Positions 42,325-54,000 of a stretch of 64,000 nucleotides of DNA are shown here, one piece after another. Location of the stretch: assembly GCA_963931865.1 (NCBI GenBank), contig OZ007510.1, forward strand, positions 2,264,472 through 2,328,471. The letters run 5' to 3'. A model generated the notes under the pieces. It was not told the origin of the DNA, searched no databases, and saw only the letters and a program-made list of their open reading frames with translations. Origin of the DNA: Axinella damicornis. Its lineage: Eukaryota; Porifera; Demospongiae; Axinellida; Axinellidae. A program made the position numbers and the translations under genes. Positions within the stretch are counted from its first letter, which is position 1. The number at the start of each line of letters is the position of its first letter.

Positions 42325-44733
42325 ATGGAGACAAGATCATTTGCTGCGTGCTGTCTCATTCAGTGCGTTATTATCCTTGTAGCCGCTGCGCCAAGCCGCA
42401 GTACTAGCTGTCAAAGAGCCGAGTACGGTCGTTACTGTACTCTACCTTCGCCCCCTGGTCGCGTAAGACTGATTGGCGACCAACTATTTGTAGGAGCAAA
42501 AGATATTCTGTTGTCATTCTCCTTCGATTTACAGTCAAGTGTTACAGTTGATTTGAGTCCGACCAATGACACAATAGATCATTGCTCGACTGATCCTGGA
42601 TTACAAAATTCGCTGGCGGCCTGCCGAAATTTCATCCAAGTGATCGAACCGATCCCGCTCTCTGCAGTAACTAACTCAAGTCAAACCGACAGAATACTTG
42701 TCTGCGGAACAAACGCATTTTTTCCAAAATGTAGGTTGCATGTCCGCACAGATATATCGGACAGCTACTTCATGACGCAAAGCGCCGCGGACACAGGATT
42801 CAGCCCGCACAGCGAGAGATCAGTCGTGGGTGTCCTTGCAACTAACGGCCAATTCTACTCGGGTACGTACTTCACTCCTTACGTGCCACATCGGACAATT
42901 GGAATGGCACCACGTCCTCTGCAGGGGAGCAATGAGTTTACAGTAGTGACTCCAAACTCGGATCCTCTGTGGCTCAACAAGCCGGACTTTGTATCTGTGC
43001 ACGAAATCGACAGCCACATTTATTTCTTTGTTAGGGAACCAGCATATGAGATTGATCAGGGAAGGACGGTTGTATATTCGCGAGCAATTAGGGTGTGCAA
43101 GAATGATCAAGGATTTTTGCGCTCAGCAGAAGACCCAAGAAACAATTTTTTGACTTTCCAGAAGGCCAGGATGCAATGCACTAGGAACGGGGAGAGTGGT
43201 TCAATACCTTATGACTACGATAACTTACAAGCAACATACTTACTGAATTCTAGTGAACCAATTCTCTATGGGATATTTTCTGCACCAGCGAATGGCCCAG
43301 AGGGAGCAGCAATCTGTAAATTCTCATTTGCTCCCTCAGTTACAGGGAGTCTGACACAAGTGTTTGAAGAGGGTAGCTACTACATACCATCTCAAAATGA
43401 CCAAACTGTATGGCAGCAAGGTAACCCGGGACAATTTGCATGCCCTGGAGCAAGTGGCACACAAAGGACACCGATGCAGGCTCGAAACTACCAGCTGGTG
43501 TTCAGCCCTGCCACACCAATGGACCCACAACCAATTCATTCCATTTCGGGGGATGAATTCACTTCGATAGCTGTCGATGTGGTTGAGTATATGGGAGTAC
43601 GGCAAGAAATCCTTTACTACAGCCTACGCAGTGGTGAGATTAGGCAGTTTGTCACCAGTGGATCAGAAAAAAGAGAGCATGTAATCCATGGAGCAGGTGA
43701 GGCTGTCAGCAACATCCTGGTTCACAAAAATGCTGATGAAATTCGATACCTCTATGCAACAACAGATAATCGTATAATGTCCTTCGTACTTGGTAATTGC
43801 TCTCAGCATGGTAGTTGCTTTGAATGTTTGGATTCCAGAGACCCTTACTGTGTGTGGGACTCAGGAGTTTGTAGGAACAAATTATCCCCTACTTCAAATT
43901 CACAACTGCAATCCTTTCTTGTCCTGGAGAGGAATATTACCACCACCTGTGGTGAGCGACCTTCAACAGCCACTCCCACTCCAACTACACAGCCATCAAC
44001 CTGCCAAGTAGGATACGCAACTACAAGCACACCACAACCAACCAACCCACCCAATACTGAAGGCAGCGACTCCCCAAATCAGCACTCAACTTCTGGCTCA
44101 CCTGGATCAACAAGCACTGACTGCAATCCCCCTCCTCCATCTACAAATGACCCTGGAACACCTTCAACTGGGATAACAGCGGGAGTGGTACCACTTGAAG
44201 GCTCGGCGAATCAATTCTCTATCCCAGAACTTGTAGGTGCTTCGGTGGGCGGCTTTGCAATCGGAATACCATGTGGACTGATAGTCTGTTGCGTGTTTTT
44301 TGTGCTTTTCATCAGAAAGCGACATGGTGCTGACATAGAATGCCGTAGAACTGCTAATGAACCAGGAACCGTGACACAAGTTAACAATCAGCTTGACAAT
44401 ACATCGAGCCAGAAAAAAGAGCAGATGCTACAGAATCATCAGCGATACATTGAACCTTCAGTCCTGACTGCTCATACCCAGTCACAGAAGAATGTTAATA
44501 GCTACAGTGTACCACAGGAAGATGAGTATGATGACGATGTTTTGACAGACCTTCCAACTTCATTTGTGACTTCATCTGGGCCACCAGGTACCAGCCATCA
44601 CAATCGAAGACAAGTACCTGGCTACAGAGTCCCAAGAGGGAGAACTGATTCAACGCGTTGGTTGAGGGGTAGTGAATCTGATTTATCTGACTCTCCGGGT
44701 AATTCTCCATTAGAATCTCCAACAGCAGTTTGA
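42325..44733 (+). CDS. Transmembrane semaphorin, single exon
   Basis: 802 residues in one uninterrupted frame, ATG 42325 to TGA 44733. Likely signal peptide at residues 1-27 (ACCLIQCVIILVAAAP); Sema domain about 40-490, with the family-typical TVVYSRAIRVCKNDQG near residue 260 and conserved Cys pairs; PSI domain about 490-530 (CSQHGSCFECLDSRDPYCVW, close to the canonical C-x2-C-x2-SRDPYCxWD); Thr/Pro/Ser-rich stalk to about 635; membrane segment about 640-670 (GIPCGLIVCCVFFVLFIRKR); cytoplasmic tail of about 130 residues rich in Ser, Gln and Asp. Semaphorins bind plexins in cell guidance. There is no Ig domain or thrombospondin repeat, so the vertebrate class cannot be assigned. The lack of introns contrasts with the other large genes here and suggests an ancient retrocopy or intron loss. 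The upstream 150 bp carries GCGGAAGT (42194-42201), an ETS-like motif. Confidence 0.95.
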   Translation: METRSFAACCLIQCVIILVAAAPSRSTSCQRAEYGRYCTLPSPPGRVRLIGDQLFVGAKDILLSFSFDLQSSVTVDLSPTNDTIDHCSTDPGLQNSLAACRNFIQVIEPIPLSAVTNSSQTDRILVCGTNAFFPKCRLHVRTDISDSYFMTQSAADTGFSPHSERSVVGVLATNGQFYSGTYFTPYVPHRTIGMAPRPLQGSNEFTVVTPNSDPLWLNKPDFVSVHEIDSHIYFFVREPAYEIDQGRTVVYSRAIRVCKNDQGFLRSAEDPRNNFLTFQKARMQCTRNGESGSIPYDYDNLQATYLLNSSEPILYGIFSAPANGPEGAAICKFSFAPSVTGSLTQVFEEGSYYIPSQNDQTVWQQGNPGQFACPGASGTQRTPMQARNYQLVFSPATPMDPQPIHSISGDEFTSIAVDVVEYMGVRQEILYYSLRSGEIRQFVTSGSEKREHVIHGAGEAVSNILVHKNADEIRYLYATTDNRIMSFVLGNCSQHGSCFECLDSRDPYCVWDSGVCRNKLSPTSNSQLQSFLVLERNITTTCGERPSTATPTPTTQPSTCQVGYATTSTPQPTNPPNTEGSDSPNQHSTSGSPGSTSTDCNPPPPSTNDPGTPSTGITAGVVPLEGSANQFSIPELVGASVGGFAIGIPCGLIVCCVFFVLFIRKRHGADIECRRTANEPGTVTQVNNQLDNTSSQKKEQMLQNHQRYIEPSVLTAHTQSQKNVNSYSVPQEDEYDDDVLTDLPTSFVTSSGPPGTSHHNRRQVPGYRVPRGRTDSTRWLRGSESDLSDSPGNSPLESPTAV

Positions 44734-45819
44734 CCAATGCAATCATCTTTCTCACTGGTTTATGTTCATGTTAGCACATAATTATATCTTATGTCTCATT
44801 TGTGAACTGATACAAATGTGTTCACAACAGCTCATGACCAGGTACACGGATCATTGTACGTAAGTACCTATAAACCATCAATATCGTCCCTTCACCAGTC
44901 CCTCCTACTAGCATGCAATGGCGATGGCATTCCATTCATTTTTAACCACATCTAAACATTGTTTGTAAATTGTCTCTGTGCTGTTTGTCACTCCACCTAT
45001 AACACAAAAACCAATATTGATGTAACAATGTAATAATAACTTTCATGCAAATCGTTGGCATTGTGAATTTCTTGATGGTCTCCACATCCATCACCATGGC
45101 ATTACCCATCCTTGCATGGTTAATTTTGCATGCTGCGATCATGCCAAACACCTTTTCTAATTGCATCCAGAATCAAACTCCAGAACACTACTAGGTGAAG
45201 AAATTAGCAACTCAAAGACATAAGTGGGACCTTCCTCAAGGTCCAGTGAACATAATCATCAACAGTGCAATGCATGAAGAGAGGCCCGACAGAAAGAGTT
45301 CCAAATGTTTATAGTGCTGCGCAAAGTGTATTTGTGTGGGCAAAAGCCAAAAGATTGGATACTATAGCTACATGTTTTTCGATTGGAGGTGTAGCAATAT
45401 CAAAAGCTCAAGACCAGATAACAGCTATATAATCATAACCTATACAGCTGTTCTAAAATTTAGTAGCGGGCGCGCCGAAACTGAACAAGACATAGTACAG
45501 TGACAGCCTCCCATCCTCACAGTTTTATGATTGCAATGTAAACATGGGGCAAACCTGTTAAAAGGCCTGTGTCCTCTCTGAATGGCCACTGATAACCTCT
45601 GCAGAAGGTAAGAAGGTGATTTTTCTTCAAGCCCCCAATTAGTCGATGGCCCAGGAATGACACAGTCTTGATCTTGGCCAAGGAATTCATGGCAATAGGG
45701 GGTAAAGAGGTTGAGATGGTATCATTTGTAAATAAAAGAGCCAAATATATGGGGGGGGGGGACAAAAATGACCCAAAAAGCCTTGTAGTCTATATGAAAC
45801 CGGGAAACAAGCGAATAAC

Positions 45820-46090
45820 AAAGACCTAGCAGCCTCCCATCCCTCCACAACAGGTCAGCACAACCCTTTGCCCAGTGACAGTGTACCTTTTAGCTTCGGT
45901 GAGCCATGGAGCACGGGGACCGGAGTATTGGCAGCTAGGCCGGGAAATCATGAATGTGTACGGAGTGACAAAAACCCCGACTCGATTATTGGGAGGTAAC
46001 GTTCAGACCCCAGTCTGCTACATGTATATATGATGTACACGAACACATGATGTACACGAACACGCCACCTCGACTCCCCGCCAAAACTTG
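45820..46090 (-). mobile_element. SINE-like dispersed repeat, copy B
   Basis: Inverse of 13020-13310. Read on the minus strand: TTTTGGCGGGGAG, GCAGACTGGGGTCTGAACG, CACCGAAGCTAAA, GACCTGT, GAGGGATGGG, GCTAGGT. The blocks are collinear with copy A but the spacers are diverged. Confidence 0.55.
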
Positions 46091-47303
46091 GTTCAAATTC
46101 ATTGCGCGCGCCCTTCGCAGGGTTCAAAGGTCAAGTATACGCGGTACATGCAGACAATCGTGATGAACACTGATAAAGAAGAAAAACTTCAAAAAGGGCC
46201 AATTCAAGTGGGGTTTCTATGAATTCTGTGAGATGGACTTAAGGTAAGGCGGGGCGGGATTTAATTTTTGAACTGCCAAATCATCATTCCCCCATTTCCA
46301 AGTACCTTTGCAAAGAACATCTGTAGTATCTCTGATCGATGAGAGACGTATCTAATTGTTCAATATAATTATTGTCTTAGTCCAACAGCAGACGTCACCG
46401 GTCAGTATGTACAGGCATTATTAAGGGCACAAAACAGAGCATCCGGACTTGGAATTGCATCCAAGCTTGTGAATCAGACAGTTTCACTTGCCCTATAATG
46501 TGTTGTGCACAGTACCATGCTGAGGATGCCTGATTAGGGTGGGATTAATAGAGTGTGGTCAGGTGTCAGTATAAATACTGTACAGCAAACGGATACGGTC
46601 TCTATCGGTTTGTCATTATTAATTACTGTATGCTGTTGATGTCACTACCGGAATTAAGGCCATACCAAGTAATTTTCCTGTTTCTCATTCAGCTTCTGTC
46701 TGGAAACAAATGCGGGTGCGCGCAAAGTAAACACACACAAGCTAAAGAACACTGGGTAATCAGTGTGAAAAATGATCACGTGATGCCCACCAACTCGTAC
46801 GATCGTGCTCGTGGTAGCTAGCTAGGCTCTGTGCACAGAGAAAGAAGCTTCACTATTCTGCCTGTGAAGATACAACGCTTCCCATTCATGCAAGGTTCAA
46901 AGTACATTTCCTGTGTGTGTTTTTGTCAGTTTCTTAAAAGTTTATATGCGGGAGGAAATGAGAAACAGGAAATTTAGTTGGTATGGCCTAAAGATGTGCA
47001 CTGCAATCCAGCACTCACAGCCTAAAACATCTCATGCACCTACAATAACATGTACATATCTATATAGCTAATTTAAAGCCTAGCTTCCTCAGCCTGCCCT
47101 AATATTATAGCAAACCTGGCTGACTATGGAAAACATTTGTGACATTACATACAAATTACATGATGACAGGTGTAGAGAAAGTGTCAACTGACCTTCATGA
47201 GTTGCCCATATACAAGTAAAGTAGTGTGACCATAATAATACAGACAAAACAGGTTCTAGCTCCTTTACCTTTTGTACTGGAATGAGGCTTGTTACTATAT
47301 CCT

Positions 47304-47368
47304 AGTCTTGGCCACAGACCCGAAGCGATCCACGCTGGGGTTGGTTTGGGTCTTGGGCCGAGACTAGT
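47304..47368. mobile_element. Short palindromic element, TAGTCT ends
   Basis: TAGTCTTGGCCACAGACCC and GGGTCTTGGGCCGAGACTA form a hairpin around GGGGTTGG. The ends are related to the inner element at 61781-62479 (TAGTCTCG...). Flanks are similar (TACTATATCC / GTACTATCC), close to a 9-bp duplication. Confidence 0.6.
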
Positions 47369-47589
47369 ACTATCCATGTTCCATGTCCCATGCTGTTGGC
47401 TGTGATGTCTATAGTTGCACGAGCTGTTCTATAGGCTGTGAATTAATGCTGGGATGATTGCATGCAGTGCACAATTTAGTTCTGGGTATCCTACACCATA
47501 CAATTTTAGTACCAGCCATGTCATTGGATATGTTCAGGTCGTATGGTTCTGGCGTTCATTGACTAGCATTGATTGTATATCGTTCCCCG

Positions 47590-47700
47590 GTGAGAATTAT
47601 AAAACACGATGTTTCGACTACTCTTTGGCGGTCTTCATCAGGCAATCAGGTTATTGCCTGATGAAGACTGCCAAAGAGTAGTTGAAACATAATTCTCACT
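47590..47700. repeat. Long hairpin with CTGATGA...GAAAC motif
   Basis: Left arm 47591-47646 and right arm 47653-47700 are complementary over ~45 bp except for a 10-bp insertion in the left arm. Each arm, read away from the centre, has CCTGATGAAGAC...GTAGT(C/T)GAAAC, a layout reminiscent of hammerhead-type or retroelement 3' hairpin motifs. Function unknown. Confidence 0.6.
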
Positions 47701-48059
47701 GGTGAAAGTCTGATATACAACCAACGCCACCAACATTGAATGTACATTCATAAGAGGCAATGTGATTCAAAGTGCAGTACAGAACAGTCATTATAATGTG
47801 GGTGACCTGGCAATTTGAACTCTCTGGTAAAGCAATTAGGGTGAAAATTTACTGCTGATGTTGACAGTAGTGCAGAGAATTCTGAATAACCATACAAAAA
47901 TACATCAACATTCTACACAGCAGTACAAAGTGATATAAAATAATTATTTGTACAACTGGGCAATATTTGATACTTGTTTCCACTTCAGTAGATCAGCATA
48001 TGATTGCTAACGTTATTGATACAATCTGCACAAGGAGAGAAGGTATGCAGGAGACTATA

Positions 48060-48165
48060 GTCTACTAGGATTACTAGAAATCTTAGAGATTACTAGGGAT
48101 TACTAGAGATTACTAGGGATTACTAAAAATCTTAGAGATTACTATAGAGATTACCAGGGAGTGCT
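48060..48165. repeat. GATTACTAG minisatellite
   Basis: About ten irregular copies of GATTACTAGGGATTACTAGA-type units. The same unit, inverted (AGTAATCTC), recurs at about 53868-53998, and a diverged version at about 5440-5520. Confidence 0.7.
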
Positions 48166-48837
48166 AGGACCAATCTCCTACGATGTAGCTAATGCTTGTG
48201 TATAGTAGAGTACTGTACGGTGGTTTTGTCTCCGGGAGAAAGTTTCAATTCACTATTCTATAGTGATTTGTGAGAGTACTATCCCAGACACTGCGGCATC
48301 CAGAAATCTGTGAAAGTTCTTTTCCATTTTCAAGTTATTCTATAAACCCAGTGTACAGTATGCACCCGTGCATGGTCTGAAGTTACCTATTTATATATAT
48401 ATTGCGCTTATAATGAATGGTGAAAGTGTGGGAGAAAGGGGTAAAATTATATCCACAATGCTCACACAGGTTTACCTTGGGCAGTTATAACTAAACACTC
48501 ATATCAATTGGGACTCTTTTGACTCTTGAATTCTGGGTGTGGGTGTGGGTGTGTACATGTGTGTGTAATATTGTGTATGTATGTGTGAGGAAGACATAAG
48601 TGAGCATTATTTCCAAACAAAATAACAATGAAACTCTGCAATGCCATTTTCTATTCCTAGCTTTGTGTTCAACAGTATGAATATATACCTATCATAAGTG
48701 ACACAAAATACCGGCCAATCTGATCTGTGACCCGTGTAAGATCTTATGGACAAGGCTAAAGATTTATTGAGCTCATTACAAGCAGGTTGCTGGGGAGGAG
48801 CCTGGGAACGAGGCTATAGCCAAACTGCATGCTTTGC

Positions 48838-50970
48838 TTACACAATCTCCCTTGAAGCCATCACCCATCCATCCCAGTCTCGTATCAAACTCAAGTCCAC
48901 GGGCTCCATTTCCCCAGAAGATTCCAAGAACTCCTGCACCCTTTTCAAGTTCAATGTGTGCTGTTTGTCCCTGTTCCCTGTGTAAATGGAGGGAGAGCCC
49001 TTTGTGAAGTCCCTCTCCATCATCTCTCGCTGCTCCTTCTCAGTGAGAGTGAGGTGACTGTTCGATAAGAATCCAATGTCCACTGCCGGAGCTTGCTCAC
49101 CATCCAGAAACTGATTTTGTTCATAAACCAGAGGACTCAATTGGATATTAACATCAGAGGAGGACTGTGTACTGAGATGGTCTTCGTGGGTAACAAAATT
49201 CTCAGACTGGGAATGCGACAGCTTTGCTGATGCCTGTGAGCAATCGGTGGGTTGTGACAACACCAGATCTACCTTGGAGCTACCTGTGTGGCTCGGTGTC
49301 GTTTTGTCACCAACTGAATGCTCATCTGAGAATCTCAAATCACTCTTTTGGCTGAGTGAAGTATCTTCCACACTGCTGCGGCTCTCTGCCCGGTGGAACT
49401 CCTCTCTGCTTCCCAATGAACTTTTCCTGTTTCTACTCTTGGCCGAGATGTGGGAAGGAGAGCTGGTTGCTGGCTTTTGATTGTCGGAATCCTGGTGTTT
49501 GATTGCATGCAGCTTATCCTTACTTCCAGAGCGCTTTCCGTTCTCCTTTCCGATAGTACTCTCTCCTTCACTCTCTTTTACCGGAGCAAGATCCGCACTC
49601 ATTTTCTTCCCAGAAGAAGAGGAGGACAGGGACACAGCTGATTGGAGTGATTGCGGGCTAATCTCTGGAGCAGTGAGGTTTCTCTGCTTCTTCTTCTTAC
49701 CCTTTAGCCTCTTCCAAGTATTCTTGAGGCCGGCCCCACCGCTACCACTGCTGCCTGTTTTTGACTTTTCTCCTCGAAGCTCATTGAGTCGGTTGAGCTG
49801 GGCCATGGTGCTCTCCACATTGTTCTCTCGCTTCAGATGTTTCTGCACTGAAATGAGCTGAGGTGCATGCAAACAAGAAAAGTATTTATGTATGGATGTA
49901 AGCATTTTGACAGGTCTTCTGCTGAGTGCTGAACTTGACATATGAGTCTCTTTTGAAAGGGTAGGCTGATGTTCATTCAGTATTGTCTTAGTACAACGTT
50001 GGGAGTATTGGTTACGTACGTAGGTAATTAAACTTGGGTAGAGATTCCAAGTTTAGTAATACTTTTAATTGCTTAATCTCAAAGGGAGTGTTACAGACTA
50101 CAGAGGCATGCCGGACAGACAAACAAACGTCAGATAAAGAACACGCAACAACAAGTATGAAGTGTGGACGTGTATACGCTTACTGGCACCATATGATGTC
50201 ATAGTTGTTATTTTCATGTACCTGTGAAACTATGCACCAAGAATTACAAGTGACAAAACTATGGGAGCATTGCGACAAGGCTATCTACAGAACGCACTTC
50301 AAGTAACCAATAAACTGAACGTGTGGTGTACGAACGTGTAGTGTACGAACGTGTGGTGTACGAACGTGTGGTGTACGACGCAAAGAAAACATACTTCAGC
50401 AGTCAAGGTGACTGTATACTAGTGGTCGTAATCGGTTCGAATCCATTTTCATACCATATATAGATCAAAACTGTATGTAGTGGTCTACGTACAGGATGGC
50501 CACAGTTCACAGCTTCTGTAGAAGCCAATTGGTGTAGACAATGACGCTTTAACGTTCAAGTGTTTCTTACACCCAAAATGGGATAATGAACGATTGAGAT
50601 GGGGAATTCCCCATTCATCCATCATGTACTGTGGCCATTGACTGAGTAAATAATAAGTCACTGCTCCAGCGCTGAATCAAACTGCAAACATACTGTCTTG
50701 GGTTTATAGGTGTTTGGGGGTACACAGTAGCAGACATGGCTGTGGGGGTATGACCACATGTGAGGGAGGGCCACAAACATGTCAGGTCTTACCCTGGGTA
50801 CAGGATATCACATTACACTCCTCCTTGAAGGTCTGGTATTCATTGTATACCACTCGGTCAACCTCAAGTGTATTCACACACACTATTAGATTAATGCGCC
50901 CTACGGTACATGTATGTGTTGGTCATTTGATGACAACCATAAACATATACCCAAGTTGTGGAAAGGAGGA

Positions 50971-51013
<43 letters not shown>

Positions 51014-54000
51014 GCATCAGAGCGTATGGGGAGGAAAGGAGTATGAGAGGACAATCAGAGGAGGGGGATCAAGAGNNNNNNNNNNNNNNNNNNNNNNNNN
51101 NNNNNNNNNNNNNNNNNNNNNNNNNNNNNNNNNNNNNNNNNNNNNNNNNNNNNNNNNNNNNNNNNNNNNNNNNNNNNNNNNNNNNNNNNNNNNNNNNNNN
51201 NNNNNNNNNNNNNNNNNNNNNNNNNNNNNNNNNNNNNNNNNNNNNNNNNNNNNNNNNNNNNNNNNNNNNNNNNNNCCTCTCCCTTTCCCCTTCCTCTCCC
51301 CTTCCCCCTTCTCTCCCCTTCCCTCCTCTCTCCCCTTCCTTTTCCCCTCCTCTTCCCCCTCTCCTCTTCCCCCTCCTCTTTCCTTTTCCCTCTCCTCCTC
51401 TCCCCTTCCCCTTCCCCCTCCTCTTCCCTTTCCCCCTCCTCTTCCCTTTCCCCCTCTTCCCTTTCCCCCTCTTCCCTTTCCCCCTCTCTTCCCTTTCCCC
51501 CTCCTCTTCCCTTTCCCCTTCCTCTTCCCTTTCCCCCCTCCTCTTCCCTTTCCCCCTCCTCTTCCCTTCCCCCCTCCTCTTCCCTTTCCCCCTCCTCTTC
51601 CCTTTCCCCCTCCTCTTCCCTTTCCCCCTCCTCTTCCCTTTCCCCCTCCTCTCCCCAGGGCCCTTCTCTCCTCCCCCTTCCCCTTCCTCCTCCTTTCCCC
51701 TTTCCTGATCCCCTTTTCACCACCCTCCTACCACCTCACTAACCTTCTCATGGTGCTCCAGAGCAACTTCCAGGTTGCACAACATCTCGTAGGTCATGCC
51801 CATGTTAGCACTGACCACTCCCTCCCCCATCTTGTCCTCCAGCTCACAGGCTATGGAGAAAGCCTGTGTACGTGTGCAAGTGAACAAGTGTGTATAGCTT
51901 GGACTACAATCTTGCCACATGGTGTGTGTGTGTGTGTGTGTGTGGATGCATGAGTGATCGAACAAATGTACATGTGTGTGTGGTAATATCAGAGCTAGTT
52001 CTGCAGCACTGGTAACTGCCTGAAGGACTGTACAGAAGCATGAGGCAGTTACCAAGTCATACCCCCTCCACATATTCCCCCACCCCCAACACTCCCTCCC
52101 ACACACTCACATGCACCCCACCCACACACTCACATGCACCCCACCCACACACTCACATGCATCCCACCCACACACTCACATGCACCCCACCCACACACTC
52201 ACATGCACCCCACCCACACACTCACATGCACCCCACCCACACACTCACATGCACCCCTCCCACACACTCACATGCACCCCACCCACACACTCACATGCAC
52301 CCCACCCACCCACTCACATGCACCCCACCCACACAACATACCCTGGTGTAGCACTCAATGGCCTTCTCTGGCTGTACCATGGATCTGAGGCAGTTACCAA
52401 TGCTGCAGTACGACTTCCCTTCAGCCCCCTTGTCTGAGATCTCCACTGCTATCCGTAGACGCTGTGTGTGTGATAATGTTGATGCATGGTGTAATGGTGA
52501 CAGTGTGATTGCAGTGATGGAGTGATTGTTGTGGCTAGGCCTTGTTTCGCTGGAAGTGACAGTGGTGATAGTGGTGACGAGGATGGAGGTGATGGTGAAG
52601 AGGTGGGAGATGACCTATTATTCTAATCCCTTAATATTTGGGCCAGGGAGGTGTGTACCACCTACAGTTGTGTGGAGGCTCGTGGGGAATATTCCCAGAG
52701 GGAAGCAGCAAGGCCGTACAGCCGATTAAACCTTCGAACACCAGCACATGGTGTATCTCTGATGTCTAACCATGCTTTCCATTTTCTGCTGCCATATTTT
52801 CTTGCATGGCTTGAACTTGTGCATGCCAAGCAAAAAGAAAGGTGGGGGAGGGGGAGGGATTGGCTGGCTTGAACCATGCATGCAGTGTATTCAGGCATGT
52901 TGTGCATACTACGTAATATGTACTGGATGCACCAGATTGTGTGGTACAAACAGCAGTCATCGCTACAACTAATGTGGGGCTTACTTACACTCGTCCAACC
53001 AGAAATTTAAGGTCTTGCTTTACCATTCTAGGTAAGTATGTCTTTTGATGGTTAAAGCTCTGAATATTGTTACCTGCTCCAAGTGATCAATGGCCTTGTC
53101 AGTGTTTTTCAGTAGCTCATACACGTACCCGAGACTGCCGTGGGCACGGGCCTCTGCTGCCCTGTACATGGGGAGGGAAGGCAACCACATGAATAGCAAT
53201 GAAGGAATGATTTCTATTTGTACATCTGACCACTAGGACAATGAGCCGTTGGCCACCAGAAGCAGTAATCGAGAATATCTTGGGGAGCGTGTCCTCTGGT
53301 GCACTTCATATGAAAGGCTAATTGTACAGAAAGAGGTAGCCCTGATCTAGCCGGATTGACTTGCATTGGCATTGATATCAGCTCATTATGAGTTGCTAGT
53401 GATGGTCTGCTTTGTACAAGTGCTGATTCAGAATGGACATGAAATCATAACCCAAATGGGAACGTCGTCAGTAAAGATGTAGTCGTCTGTTTGATCACTC
53501 GTTGTGCAGTGTGTGTATGATGTTTCTGGGTAGGGAGGGGACAATCAACACAACAGTGGCCCAGTAACCACCGACTCCTCAAAACTGAAGTCCTAATGTG
53601 GAAGTCTGACAATTGATACCCATGGCTTTCACTTAGCTACCGGTATGTGCAACAGGCAGAGACGTGCCATCCTACCTCCAAATTGTATAGGACAGCTGTC
53701 TGGATGATGTCAGACATACCATCCCTGCACACGAGGTGTACCATAGATACAGCAAGAAAACCTTCTTGAGGTAGGCCATTGACCAAGACACCCAATATCC
53801 AGTCATCTTTTGGCTTCCCAAGTACACTTCACCCACATCATTATGCTATTCAACCATCCTTTTGTACTCCCTAGTAATCTCTAGCAATCTCCACCATAAT
53901 AATCTAATCTCTGGTATCTCTCTAGTAACATAGTCTAGTAATGTCTTCTAATCTCCTGCCAGTAATCTCTAGTACTGCCTATATAGTAATCTCCAGCAGT

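Larger units (their letters stand above)
44734..48837. other. Interval between convergent semaphorin and TPR genes
   Basis: Holds a SINE-like repeat, two palindromes and a minisatellite, listed separately. A minus-strand frame at about 44913-45003 (GVTNSTETIYKQCLDVVKNE, stop at 44913) follows an AG acceptor, and 45040-45166 is also open (MGNAMVMDVETIKKFTMPTI), but their phases do not join, so no gene is called. 46100-47280 shows nothing I can name. Confidence 0.5.

Noticed and set aside
44913..45166. Possible two-exon gene end on the minus strand
   Set aside because: The two open segments do not join in phase and the donor is poor.
50914..51953. Long ORFs of 220-330 codons on both strands across the gap
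   Set aside because: They consist of N, poly-G and CT-rich repeat translated in all frames.
52040..52437. Regular 23-bp repeats that might suggest a CRISPR array
   Set aside because: No unique spacers; a simple tandem repeat in an intron of an animal gene.
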